Assembly (NCBI RefSeq): GCF_025464955.1
Contig: NZ_JAODNM010000030.1
Coordinates: forward strand, 124,001 to 188,000
DNA: 64,000 nt
From: Amycolatopsis sp.
Lineage (GTDB): Bacteria > Actinomycetota > Actinomycetes > Mycobacteriales > Pseudonocardiaceae
Direction: 5' to 3'
The notes beneath the pieces were generated by a model. It saw only the letters and a list, made by a program, of their open reading frames with translations, was not told the origin of the DNA and ran no database searches. Below, one piece after another: positions 28,531 to 36,763 of this stretch (position 1 is the stretch's first letter; the number at the start of each line of letters is the position of its first letter). A program made the position numbers and the translations under genes.

Positions 28531-28630
28531 CTGCGGCTTTGGCAAAAGCACCCGTAGTCATCACCCCGCACACCCTCAGTTCTACAAACGCGCAATCGAC
28601 AGCGCGCGACGTCCACGATCAGAAAGCTGT

Positions 28631-29737
28631 TCAAGAAGCGAGGAGGTCGAAGGCGACTTTGCCGTAGGTCTCGCCGTTGACCTGGAGCTCGATCGTGTGC
28701 TGCCCGGGGTGGTACACGCGGGTGGTGATGACCTTGAACGAATGCGCGCGGGTGAGGGTGACGGCTTCGTTCGGCGCCAGGGTTTTGGTCGTCAGCTTGA
28801 AGACCTTCGGTGTGAGGCTGCCGTTGGCCTTGCGGTGGTGGATGACGTAGTCGATGGCGAGGCGGGCCGCTTCGTGACCGGTGTTGGTCAGAGTGCAGGA
28901 GAATTCGAGGCTCTGGCCGACAGGGACGGTGTCGGCAGTCAGCGTCGGGCCGTCGACGGTCAACCCGGCGGCGGGGGTGAAACCCAGTAGCGCGAGGGCT
29001 TGCGGGTGGCCCTTTTTGATCAGTGTGCGGAGTCCGTGGCGGACGAGTTGGCGGGTTTGCTCGTCGGGTTCGCCGGCCAGCCACTCCGCGGCGACGGAGG
29101 CGGCGAGATCGGGGTCGCCTCGGGAGATGTCGTTGAGGTGGTTGGCCACCGAGCGGCGGACGTAGTCCGACTCGTCGCGGTACAGGGCGTGCAGGATCGG
29201 GACGGTGGACGCAGGCCGGGCGACGATCGCGCGGACGCGCTTGGCCCAGGGGAGCAGCGGCCGGGTTCCTTCGCTGGCGAGCCGGCGAACGTGCTCGTCG
29301 ACGTGCGTGGTCCAGCTGAGCACGATCGGCAGAGCGCGGTCGAGATCGGCGTCGAGCAGCGGCCGGATGCCGAACTCCGCGGTGAGTCGTGGGGTGAGGT
29401 CTGCCAGAAGTGCCATGGCGGAGTCGAAGGCCGCCGTGCTGCCGTCCGTGAGCGCCAGTTGGGACGCTGCCGACGTGATCGGCCAGATCATCCACCCGCG
29501 CAGGTTCTCCTGGGGTAGTGCGGCGCGGATGATGGTTTCGAAGCCGGTGTACTCGGCGGGGAGGTCGTGCAGCAGTGCGGCGCGGACGAGGTCGCTGCGT
29601 TCGCGCAAAGCGAGCCCTGTCAACGACTTCGCGGATCGGCGGACCTCGGCGAGGTCGAGGCCGGGTGCGGCCGCGGTGAGGCATCGGGCCAGTCCGCGGA
29701 CGGCCGCGGCGTTGAGCAGTTCGTCTGCGGTGGGCAC
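28631..29737 (-). CDS. AlkD-like DNA alkylation repair protein (HEAT-like repeats)
   Basis: The 368-residue all-helical protein has HEAT-like repeats across about residues 60-260 (RRLASEGTRPLLPWAKRV, then RDESDYVRRSVANHLND), as in AlkC/AlkD DNA glycosylases that remove bulky or cationic alkylated bases. A C-terminal beta-sandwich-like domain (about 270-368) is typical of the AlkC-like subgroup. The GTG at 29737 is preferred, since homology begins at PTADELL; the frame is open to 29947 without homology. Its promoter is probably shared with the divergent TetR gene. Confidence 0.82.
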   Translation of the reverse strand: MPTADELLNAAAVRGLARCLTAAAPGLDLAEVRRSAKSLTGLALRERSDLVRAALLHDLPAEYTGFETIIRAALPQENLRGWMIWPITSAASQLALTDGSTAAFDSAMALLADLTPRLTAEFGIRPLLDADLDRALPIVLSWTTHVDEHVRRLASEGTRPLLPWAKRVRAIVARPASTVPILHALYRDESDYVRRSVANHLNDISRGDPDLAASVAAEWLAGEPDEQTRQLVRHGLRTLIKKGHPQALALLGFTPAAGLTVDGPTLTADTVPVGQSLEFSCTLTNTGHEAARLAIDYVIHHRKANGSLTPKVFKLTTKTLAPNEAVTLTRAHSFKVITTRVYHPGQHTIELQVNGETYGKVAFDLLAS

Positions 29738-29801
29738 GGGGCCTGCTTCTCTCTCGGTCGACTGTCGGGCTGGCTCGAGTGATCTTCTCAGGGTGCGATC
29801 G

Positions 29802-29924
29802 TCAGTGCGGTGATGAGGTCGCCGTCGTCGTGGACGACCGCGTGCGGAGCGAGCGTGTGAGTCGGCCTTCGACGTCGGAAGCGAGTTTGGCCTTGAGGTA
29901 GGCCTGGACGGGTGCTGGTTGCAT
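29802..29924 (-). CDS. Short leader ORF, possibly a frameshifted small gene
   Basis: The ATG at 29924 has an excellent GGAGGAG six bases upstream and encodes 40 residues beginning MQPAPVQAYLKAKLAS. About residue 22 the codon pattern deteriorates (TRSLRTRSSTTTATSS), while another frame reads THTLAPHAVVHDDGDLITAL to a TGA, which looks more protein-like. A one- or two-base indel may have broken a protein of about 45 residues, or it is a translated leader upstream of the AlkD-like gene. Confidence 0.4.
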   Translation of the reverse strand: MQPAPVQAYLKAKLASDVEGRLTRSLRTRSSTTTATSSPH

Positions 29925-29964
29925 GGTCTTCTCCTCCCGGTTGCCATAGATGATATACGGAGAC

Positions 29965-29979
29965 CTATAGCGTCTATAG
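29965..29979. promoter_or_regulatory. CTATAG-CGT-CTATAG operator candidate
   Basis: Two CTATAG boxes separated by three bases lie 16 bases before the TetR gene's ATG, in an AT-rich stretch that also contains GATATACGG. CTATAG is itself palindromic. The position between the TetR gene and the short ORF/AlkD-like operon suits TetR autoregulation and control of both directions. Confidence 0.55.
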
Positions 29980-29994
29980 CGGTACACTTGCTAC

Positions 29995-30735
29995 ATGACC
30001 GAAGGTGCGACCAAGGCGGACCGGCCCAAGCTCGGCGGAGCGCGGGACAGGCTGCTGCTTGCGGCCGGGCAGCTGCTGCACGAGTCGCCGGACAAGAACG
30101 TGTCCACCCGCGCGATCTGCGAGCGCGCCGGGGTTCAGGCGCCGACGCTGTACCACCATTTCGGCAGCAAACAGGGGCTGCTGGACGCGGTCGTCAACTA
30201 CGGGTTCACCCAGTACGTCCAGACCGCCGACGCCGAGTCGGGCTCCACCGACCCGGTCGAGCGGATCCGCAACGGCTGGGACGACCATGTCCGGTTCGGT
30301 CTGGAACACCCGTCGTTCTACGTGCTGCTGTACGGCCAGATCCAGCCCGGGGTGCCGTGCAATCTGACGTCGAGCGCGGAGGCGATGCTGCTCGAGTTGC
30401 TGACCGCGGTGGCGCGGCTGGGTCGGCTTCGGGTCGCTCCGGCCTCGGCGGCGCGTCAGATCGCCGCGGCGAACGTCGGCGTGACGCTCAGTCTGATCGC
30501 GCAGCCGGTCGACCGGGTCGACGAGACGACGTCGCATCAGGTCCGGGACGCCATGCTCGCGTCGCTGATCAGCGGGGACCTCGAAACCCCTGACGCCACC
30601 GAGCCGCCGGCGGTGGGCACGCTCGCTGTCGCGCTGTCGACGGCGCTCAACCAGACTGAGACGACCTTGAGTACGAGCGAGATCACCATGCTGCACGAGT
30701 GGCTGCGGCGATTGTCCGAAGAGCCCGCGGGCTAG
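29995..30735 (+). CDS. TetR/AcrR family transcriptional regulator
   Basis: The 246-residue protein has a TetR HTH (about residues 17-63, NVSTRAICERAGVQAPTLYHHFGSKQGLLDAVV) and a helical ligand-binding C-terminus of unknown specificity. It is divergent from the short ORF and the AlkD-like repair gene, which it may control through the CTATAG boxes upstream. Its stop overlaps the convergent diguanylate cyclase stop by four bases. Confidence 0.93.
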   Translation: MTEGATKADRPKLGGARDRLLLAAGQLLHESPDKNVSTRAICERAGVQAPTLYHHFGSKQGLLDAVVNYGFTQYVQTADAESGSTDPVERIRNGWDDHVRFGLEHPSFYVLLYGQIQPGVPCNLTSSAEAMLLELLTAVARLGRLRVAPASAARQIAAANVGVTLSLIAQPVDRVDETTSHQVRDAMLASLISGDLETPDATEPPAVGTLAVALSTALNQTETTLSTSEITMLHEWLRRLSEEPAG

Positions 30736-32039
30736 GAGACAGCGAGGTGAGTGCGGTTACGGCCGGCGGTTTTCGCCTCGTACAAGGCACTGTCGGCCGC
30801 TTCGAGTACTTCGTCGAGTGTGACGCCGTGTGCCGGGGAGGTCGCGACCCCGATGGACACCGTACCGGCGGCTGTCGGCGCATCCCCTTGGCCGCCCAGT
30901 GGTACCGCGGCCGTGGCGACGCAGCTGCGGATCCGCTCGGCGATCGCGTGCGCGTGGTGGCCCGTGGTGTGCGGTAGGAGCACGACGAACTCCTCGCCGC
31001 CGAACCGGCCGACGAGGTCGCCGCTGCGCACCTCGCCGCGCAGTGTGTCGGCGACGGCGAGCAGGAACCTGTCGCCGGTGAGGTGTCCGTAGCGGTCGTT
31101 GACCAGCTTGAACTTGTCCAGGTCGAGCATGAGCAAGCTGGTGTGGTGGCCATCGCGGAGCGCGCGGCTCAGTTCGTCCGCGGCGCCTTCGGACCAGGAT
31201 GTGACGTTGAGCAGTCCGGTTTTGGCGTCGATGCGGGCTTGGGCACGCAGTTGCCGGATGAGGACGCTGCGGTGCAGGACCAGGGTGATCCCGATGATGA
31301 ACAGCAAGGCGATCGGCCAGTCGGTGAGCGTCCACGCGAGCAGGACGCCGAGTGCGATCGTGGCGGCTTCGAGCGCGTAGTCGGCAAGGCTGCCCAGTGC
31401 ATCACGCACTCGTTTGTGCGATGCGCCGTAGTAGACCGCGACGGTCATCAGCGCCGTGTTGGTCACCAGGAACACCAGTCCGGCGCCGGTGACGATGAGG
31501 AAGGTCGGAATGTCTCGGGGCATCCGCGGGAACGACCCGTGGCTGAACAGCGCGATGAATCCCACGGCGGCGTAGCCGGACACGGCAGTCGCGGCAGTGG
31601 AGAACGTGCGCCGGAACAACGGGTTGTGCTGGACACGCAGCCACCGGTAGAAGAACGACACCGTGATCACGACGGCGGCGAGCGCGGGTTGCACGACCAA
31701 TACCGCCGCGAACATCCAGACGGTGTCCAGGCCGATATGCGGGATGCCGGCGAAGCGCTCGCGAATCTTCTCGATCGGTCTGGACAGCTCGGTGTAGGTG
31801 ATCGTGCATCCGACCAGCACCGCGGTCGGAAAGATCTCCGTCGTGGTCATGGGGATCTTGATGAGGGCCCAGACCATACCCACTAAGGCCGCGACGTCGA
31901 CGGCGATCACGTAGCCGACGAGACCGCGTTTCGGCAACTGCCAGAGTGCCCAGCCGCCGGGCCTGCGCGCAGACGATCGGACGGTGTCGGAGTGCGCCGG
32001 CCCGCCCGTATCATCATGGTTGACAGGTCCCCCTACCAT
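30732..32039 (-). CDS. Membrane-bound diguanylate cyclase (GGDEF domain)
   Basis: The 435-residue protein has about six to eight membrane helices (residues 40-260) followed by a GGDEF domain (about 270-430). The active-site motif is intact as GGEEF (347-351), so it should make cyclic di-GMP from GTP at the membrane, under control of the N-terminal membrane sensor. In actinomycetes c-di-GMP governs development. No EAL domain is present. The ATG at 32039 gives the family-like length; a longer open frame upstream has no homology. An RxxD inhibitory site was not found. Confidence 0.93.
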   Translation of the reverse strand: MVGGPVNHDDTGGPAHSDTVRSSARRPGGWALWQLPKRGLVGYVIAVDVAALVGMVWALIKIPMTTTEIFPTAVLVGCTITYTELSRPIEKIRERFAGIPHIGLDTVWMFAAVLVVQPALAAVVITVSFFYRWLRVQHNPLFRRTFSTAATAVSGYAAVGFIALFSHGSFPRMPRDIPTFLIVTGAGLVFLVTNTALMTVAVYYGASHKRVRDALGSLADYALEAATIALGVLLAWTLTDWPIALLFIIGITLVLHRSVLIRQLRAQARIDAKTGLLNVTSWSEGAADELSRALRDGHHTSLLMLDLDKFKLVNDRYGHLTGDRFLLAVADTLRGEVRSGDLVGRFGGEEFVVLLPHTTGHHAHAIAERIRSCVATAAVPLGGQGDAPTAAGTVSIGVATSPAHGVTLDEVLEAADSALYEAKTAGRNRTHLAVS

Positions 32040-32209
32040 CTGAGGAACGTAACCGGTCCGGTACTGACTGTCACTCAACCGTTCGAGTGGTCGGCGACTT
32101 GATCGCGCCACAGTTCGTGTGCGAAGGGGGGTGTCAGCGATGCGTAAGAGCCAGAACTGGTGACTGCCGAGCAGTTGAGCAATCGAAGGCGACGTACGCG
32201 TGTTCCCGG

Positions 32210-33436
32210 TCAGAGCGGATTGGTGAGGCGCGCGCGCCGCCATGTCGTCGCGATCGGGACAGCGAACAGCACGCCTGCCGCGGCGATCACCGCGACTGTC
32301 CGTGCGGGGGAGTGCAGCACGCTGACCAGTATTCCGGCGACTAGGAGCCCGATGCCTTGCACGGCGATCAGGCCCGAGCCTGCGAGCCCGAAAGCCTGGC
32401 CTCGCTCGGCGTCGGGGACAAGTCGCATGAATGTCGTGCTGGCGATCACCTGGTAGGCCGCGCAGCTGCCGGAAAGGACCAGCAACACGATCGCGACTGC
32501 GATCGGGGGACGGAATGCAAACCCCAGCAGCGGGACGATCGCGCCTATGGCCAGCGGTCCTACTATCCGCAGGCGAACGGCCGGCGGTACGAATTTGCCA
32601 AGCAGCGACGCGCCGAGCGCGATTCCAGCGGGGTGCGCGGCCAAGAGGAATCCCGCGGCGGTGGAGCCACCGCCGATCTCCGCGGCGAAGGGCACGGCGA
32701 GACCCTCTGGCACGATGACGAATCCGGCCAGCCACGCCGCCGCGACCAGCGTGCGCAGTCGTGGGTCCTTCCGGATCGTGCTGACACCTGCCACTAGCCG
32801 GCGCAGCGTGGATATCGGTTCATCACCCGTCGCGCCGGAGGCCGGCCGTGAGTGCACGCCCCAGCGGATGACCGCTGCGGACACTACGAACGTCGTGGCG
32901 TCGATTGCGAGACCCCCATCGGCTCCCAGTGCTGCGATCACGGCGCCGCCGGCGGCGAACCCCGCAAGTTGACCGATCTGGTTGGTCACCTTCAGCAGTG
33001 ACTGCCCGACGACGTAGTCATCACCGACCAGGACCGTGGGCATGACCGAGGCCTGCGCGGAGTTGAACGGCGCGTTGGCCAGTTGGACGACGACCAGCAC
33101 GACGGCCAGCAGGGGAAGTGGGAAGCCGGGGATTGCCATCGTGGCCACCAGTGTCGCTCGCACGACGTCGCAGGTCACCATAACCGTACGGCGGGGGTAC
33201 CGGTCCGCGAGTCCGCCCAACAGCGGGCCGCCGACGAGGTCCGGCAGGTACGTCAGCGCGTAGGTCAACGTCGACCAGGCGGCTGAGTTCGTCCGCTGGA
33301 AGACCAAGACGGACAGTGCGAGCCTCGCGATCTGGTCGCCGAGGACGGACTGCAGCTCGGCCAGCCAGATAGCTCGGAATTCGCCCACCGCGAGGGCATC
33401 CCGTACCCGTGCTGGCCTGTTCGTCTTGTCGCTCAC
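32210..33436 (-). CDS. MFS transporter
   Basis: The 408-residue protein has about 12 membrane helices and the MFS loop motif GGLADRYPRRTVM after helix 2. It resembles EntS/multidrug-type exporters, probably moving a small hydrophobic compound out with protons. The GTG at 33436 has GGGGGA six bases upstream and precedes the conserved FRAIWLAE segment. It follows the decayed ABC ATPase with no gap, which suggests that the rest of the old operon has been lost. Confidence 0.9.
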   Translation of the reverse strand: MSDKTNRPARVRDALAVGEFRAIWLAELQSVLGDQIARLALSVLVFQRTNSAAWSTLTYALTYLPDLVGGPLLGGLADRYPRRTVMVTCDVVRATLVATMAIPGFPLPLLAVVLVVVQLANAPFNSAQASVMPTVLVGDDYVVGQSLLKVTNQIGQLAGFAAGGAVIAALGADGGLAIDATTFVVSAAVIRWGVHSRPASGATGDEPISTLRRLVAGVSTIRKDPRLRTLVAAAWLAGFVIVPEGLAVPFAAEIGGGSTAAGFLLAAHPAGIALGASLLGKFVPPAVRLRIVGPLAIGAIVPLLGFAFRPPIAVAIVLLVLSGSCAAYQVIASTTFMRLVPDAERGQAFGLAGSGLIAVQGIGLLVAGILVSVLHSPARTVAVIAAAGVLFAVPIATTWRRARLTNPL

Positions 33437-33539
33437 TCGAATTCCCCCTATCCCAGCAAAGCAGCACACACCGTACCGCTCCGACCGCGGGCTGTGTGCG
33501 TCTTGCGGAACATGCGGAAGCTTGAGCTGGGACGGATCG

Positions 33540-34401
33540 GGATCTGGGCCGGGAGCTTTGACGGACTTGCCGGTCGCCGGGTGGCCGGCGCAGCAGGAAG
33601 CTGGACTGGCTCTCGGTGTGCCGGGCGTGTACGACCTCGCTGTGTGGCGGCGCGGCGTCCGAGCGGGGGCCGGTATAGCGAACGTGTGCGGCGAGGATGT
33701 CGTCGAGGTCGCCGTCGAGCAGCAGCCGTCCGTCCGCCAGCAGCAGCAGGTTGTCGGCGATCCCGCCGAGTTCGGTCAGCACGTGGGTGGACATCAGCAC
33801 GGTCATCCCGGTGCCGGCTACCTCGGTGAGCAGTTCCTCGGTCACTTCGCGGCGGGCGACCGGGTCGAGGTTCGCCAGCGGCTCGTCCAGCAGCAGAATC
33901 GACGGCCGGGAGCCGAGTGCGACGGCGAACGCCACCTGGGCCTGTTGTCCGCCGGAGAGTCTGCCGCACGGCTGGTCGAGCGGGATGGCGAACCGTTCCA
34001 GCACGCCTTCGGCGCGCGCGGCGTCCCATCTGCGGTTGAGGTTGTTGCCCAGCCGCAGCATGTCCGCCACCGAGAACTGCCGGTACACGGGCTGTTCTGG
34101 GAGACGAACGAGATGTGCGGGTCGGCACCCGCGACGGGCCGACGCGCTCCGCCCGATCCATTGTGGACCAGCACTTGTCCTTCACTGGGGGCGAGCAGCC
34201 CGGCGATGATGCTCACAGCGTCGTCTTGCCGGCGCCGTTCGATCCGGCCAACGCGGTGACCCAGCCGGCGGGCACCGTGAACGTGCAGTCGTGCAGTACC
34301 GGCCGTCGGCGGTACCGCTTGCTGAGCCCGTCGACCTCGAGCGCGATGTCGCCCTTGGTCACCTCGACCGCCAGATCTTCGGCCGCGACAGTGGTCCTCA
34401 C
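33540..34401 (-). pseudogene. ABC transporter ATPase, frameshifted
   Basis: An ABC ATPase starts at GTG 34401, overlapping the GntR gene stop as GTGA. Walker A (GSNGAGKTT) ends in frame at a TGA (34213-34215) where the family continues with LSIIAGLL. One missing base restores SIIAGLLAPSEG. A second shift near 34096, after SFVSQ, moves the frame to VYRQFSVADML, the signature LSGGQQAQ and Walker B LLLDEPLANLD. The tail after ESQSSFLL is in yet another frame and fades near 33600, so the 3' limit is approximate. At least two single-base deletions make it non-functional unless they are sequencing errors. No permease follows. Confidence 0.75.
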
Positions 34402-34787
34402 GTGGTTTGCTCCGTCTCTTTCTCCGAGAGGACCGCGCCCACCAGCGCGTAGATGTCCTCGTCTTCCATTCCGGCGGTCCGCGCTTCCTGCACCAACCTG
34501 GTGCACTGCACGAGCAATCGCGCCATCGCTTCCGGAGCGACCGAGCCGAGCGACGCCTTGACGTACGTGCCCGCGCCTACTCGTCCCTCCACCAGCCCTT
34601 CGGATTCCAGCAGGCGGTAGGCCTTGAGCACGGTGTTGGGGTTCACGCGGCTGGCGGCGACGACCTCTCGCACCGTCGGCAGCCGGTCGCCCGGCCGCAG
34701 CCAGCCCAACCGCAACGCCTCGCGGACCTGACGGGCGAGCTGGACATAGACCGGCACCCCGCCGGCCCGGTCCACCTCGAATTCCAA
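34398..34787 (-). CDS. YtrA-type GntR family regulator
   Basis: The 129-residue protein has a winged helix (about 10-75, QLARQVREALRLGWLRPGDRLPTVREVVAASRVNPNTVLKAY split across wHTH elements) and the short C-terminal helices typical of the YtrA subfamily, which regulate adjacent ABC transporter genes. The start is TTG at 34787, with GGGAG upstream. Its presumed target, the coupled ABC ATPase, is frameshifted, so the regulator may now be an orphan. Confidence 0.9.
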   Translation of the reverse strand: MEFEVDRAGGVPVYVQLARQVREALRLGWLRPGDRLPTVREVVAASRVNPNTVLKAYRLLESEGLVEGRVGAGTYVKASLGSVAPEAMARLLVQCTRLVQEARTAGMEDEDIYALVGAVLSEKETEQTT

Positions 34788-35002
34788 ACCAACCAGCTCC
34801 CTGTTTCGATTGTGTCAGTAGTCTAGATAATTCGAGTGGGTATTCCAACACCAGGCGCAGCTCGACCGCGCGTGTCGCGGGCGAAGTGCCAGGTAGATGG
34901 GCCTTTTTACTTCCAAGTCGGGTGAGTCGCGTGCTAGTGCAATGAAACTTGCCAAGGCTCTCATCTTCGATCTACGTGCTACATAAACTTGACGACATAA
35001 TC

Positions 35003-35023
35003 GACTCATGTAGACAATGAGTC
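35003..35023. promoter_or_regulatory. Promoter-operator candidate upstream of boxC
   Basis: GACTCAT and ATGAGTC form a perfect 7-base inverted repeat around GTAGACA. TTGACG at 34989 and TAGACA at about 35011 have -35/-10-like spacing, so the dyad would overlap the -10 region. A strong GAGGAGG precedes the boxC ATG. A repressor released by an aromatic CoA ester is a reasonable guess. Confidence 0.45.
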
Positions 35024-35060
35024 TTCCCCATGAATCCGCCACGATGAGGAGGCGTTCGAC

Positions 35061-36761
35061 ATGACGGTCACCGCAGAACCCGTACCCGCCGCGGTGCGAC
35101 CGGCCGAAGTGACCTTCGATCGCCACCCCGACACCTACCGGCACTGGCGGCTGCGGATCGACGGACCGGTCGCCTGGCTCGAGATGGACGTCGACGAACA
35201 GGGCGGACTCGTCCCCGGCTACGAGCTCAAGCTGAACTCCTACGACCTCGGAGTGGACATCGAGTTGTACGACGCGGTCCAGCGGCTGCGGTTCGAGCAC
35301 CCCGGCGTCCGGACGGTCGTGTTGACCAGCGCGAAGGAGAACGTCTTCTGCGCCGGGGCGAACATCCGGATGCTGGCGGCGTCGGCGCACTCGTGGAAGG
35401 TCAACTTCTGCAAGTTCACCAACGAGACCCGCAACGGCATCGAGGACGCCGCCGCGAACTCCGGGCAGGCCTGGCTCGCCGCGGTCAACGGCGCTTGCGC
35501 CGGCGGCGGTTACGAGCTTGCGCTTGCCTGCGAAAAAATTATCCTGATCGACGACAATGCGTCGACGGTCGCGCTGCCGGAAGTCCCGCTGCTCGGGGTC
35601 CTGCCCGGCACCGGCGGACTGACCCGCGTGGTGGACAAGCGCCGAGTCCGCAAAGATCGCGCGGACGTCTTCGCGACCCGCAGCGACGGCGTCAAAGGCA
35701 AGACCGCGGTCGACTGGAAGCTCGTCGACGAACTGGCGCCTCGGCGAGGATTCCGTGACGCCGTCCAGGCTCGCGCACTCGAACTCGCCAAGCAGAGCAC
35801 GCGCCCACTCGACGCCGCCGGCATCGCACTGACACCGCTGGCCGGCGAAGCGAACGCCGACGGCATCACCTACCGGTACGTCACCGCGAGCTTCGACCGG
35901 CTCCGCGGGACCGTCGATATCACCGTACGAGGCCCGGACACCGATGCTCCGATCGACGGCGCCGAAGTCCACGCCCAGGGCGCCGGCACCTGGTTGCTCG
36001 CGATGACCCGCGAACTCGACGACCTCATCCTGCGTCTGCGCACCAACGAAACCGAGCTCGGCACCTGGCTCATCCGCACCACCGGGGATGCCGACCGGGT
36101 CCTGGCTCACGAGCGGACGATCCTCGGCAACGCCGACGACTGGCTGTGCAACGAGATCACCCACTACTACAAGCGGACACTCAAACGCCTCGACGTCACC
36201 AGCCGCACCCTGATCGCGCTCATCGAACCTGGCAGCTGCTTCGCCGGCCTACTGCTGGAACTCGCTCTCGCCGCCGACCGTCAGTACATTTTGGACGGAC
36301 CCCCTGTTGATGACGAAGACAGCGCGGACCGTGCCGCGATCACGTTGTCGGACGCGAACTTCGGTCCTTTCCCGATGGGCAACGACATTACGCGGCTGCA
36401 GTCACGGTTCTACGGCGAAACCGAGCACCTCGACTGGCTCGGCCGCGAGAAGGACCGCGCCCTCTCGCCGAGCGAGGCGAACGAACTTGGCCTGGTCACC
36501 GACGCGCCCGACGACCTCGACTGGGAAGACGAAGTCCGCATCGTCGTCGAAAGCCGAGCCGCGCTCAGCCCCGACGCGCTCACCGGGATGGAAGCCAACC
36601 ACCGGTTCGTCGGTCCCGAAACCACCGAAACCAAGATCTTCGGCAGGCTCACCGCCTGGCAGAACTGGATCTTCATCCGGCCGAACGCGTCCGGCCCCGA
36701 AGGCGCGCTACGCCGCTACGGGACCGGGCAAAAGGCCGTTTTCGACCGGAAGCGAGTCTGA
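35061..36761 (+). CDS. boxC: Benzoyl-CoA-dihydrodiol lyase / 2,3-epoxybenzoyl-CoA dihydrolase BoxC
   Basis: The 566-residue protein has two crotonase-like halves: the first contains CAGANIRML and NGACAGGGYELAL, the second the LELALAADRQYIL segment. This size and architecture match BoxC, which opens the ring of 2,3-epoxybenzoyl-CoA hydrolytically to 3,4-dehydroadipyl-CoA semialdehyde and formate. It lies two bases upstream of boxB, as in known box operons, and should act in the cytosol. The reductase boxA and a clear aldehyde dehydrogenase are not in the window. Confidence 0.93.
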   Translation: MTVTAEPVPAAVRPAEVTFDRHPDTYRHWRLRIDGPVAWLEMDVDEQGGLVPGYELKLNSYDLGVDIELYDAVQRLRFEHPGVRTVVLTSAKENVFCAGANIRMLAASAHSWKVNFCKFTNETRNGIEDAAANSGQAWLAAVNGACAGGGYELALACEKIILIDDNASTVALPEVPLLGVLPGTGGLTRVVDKRRVRKDRADVFATRSDGVKGKTAVDWKLVDELAPRRGFRDAVQARALELAKQSTRPLDAAGIALTPLAGEANADGITYRYVTASFDRLRGTVDITVRGPDTDAPIDGAEVHAQGAGTWLLAMTRELDDLILRLRTNETELGTWLIRTTGDADRVLAHERTILGNADDWLCNEITHYYKRTLKRLDVTSRTLIALIEPGSCFAGLLLELALAADRQYILDGPPVDDEDSADRAAITLSDANFGPFPMGNDITRLQSRFYGETEHLDWLGREKDRALSPSEANELGLVTDAPDDLDWEDEVRIVVESRAALSPDALTGMEANHRFVGPETTETKIFGRLTAWQNWIFIRPNASGPEGALRRYGTGQKAVFDRKRV

Positions 36762-36763
36762 CC

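Noticed and set aside
32040..32735. N-terminal extension of the diguanylate cyclase to 667 residues
   Set aside because: The extra 232 codons are Arg-rich, overlap the MFS gene and lack homology; membrane helices begin after the ATG at 32039.
33021..33540. Continuation of the ABC ATPase frame into the MFS region
   Set aside because: Sequence after ESQSSFLL is low-complexity and lies opposite to known family ends; it is out-of-frame read-through over the MFS gene.
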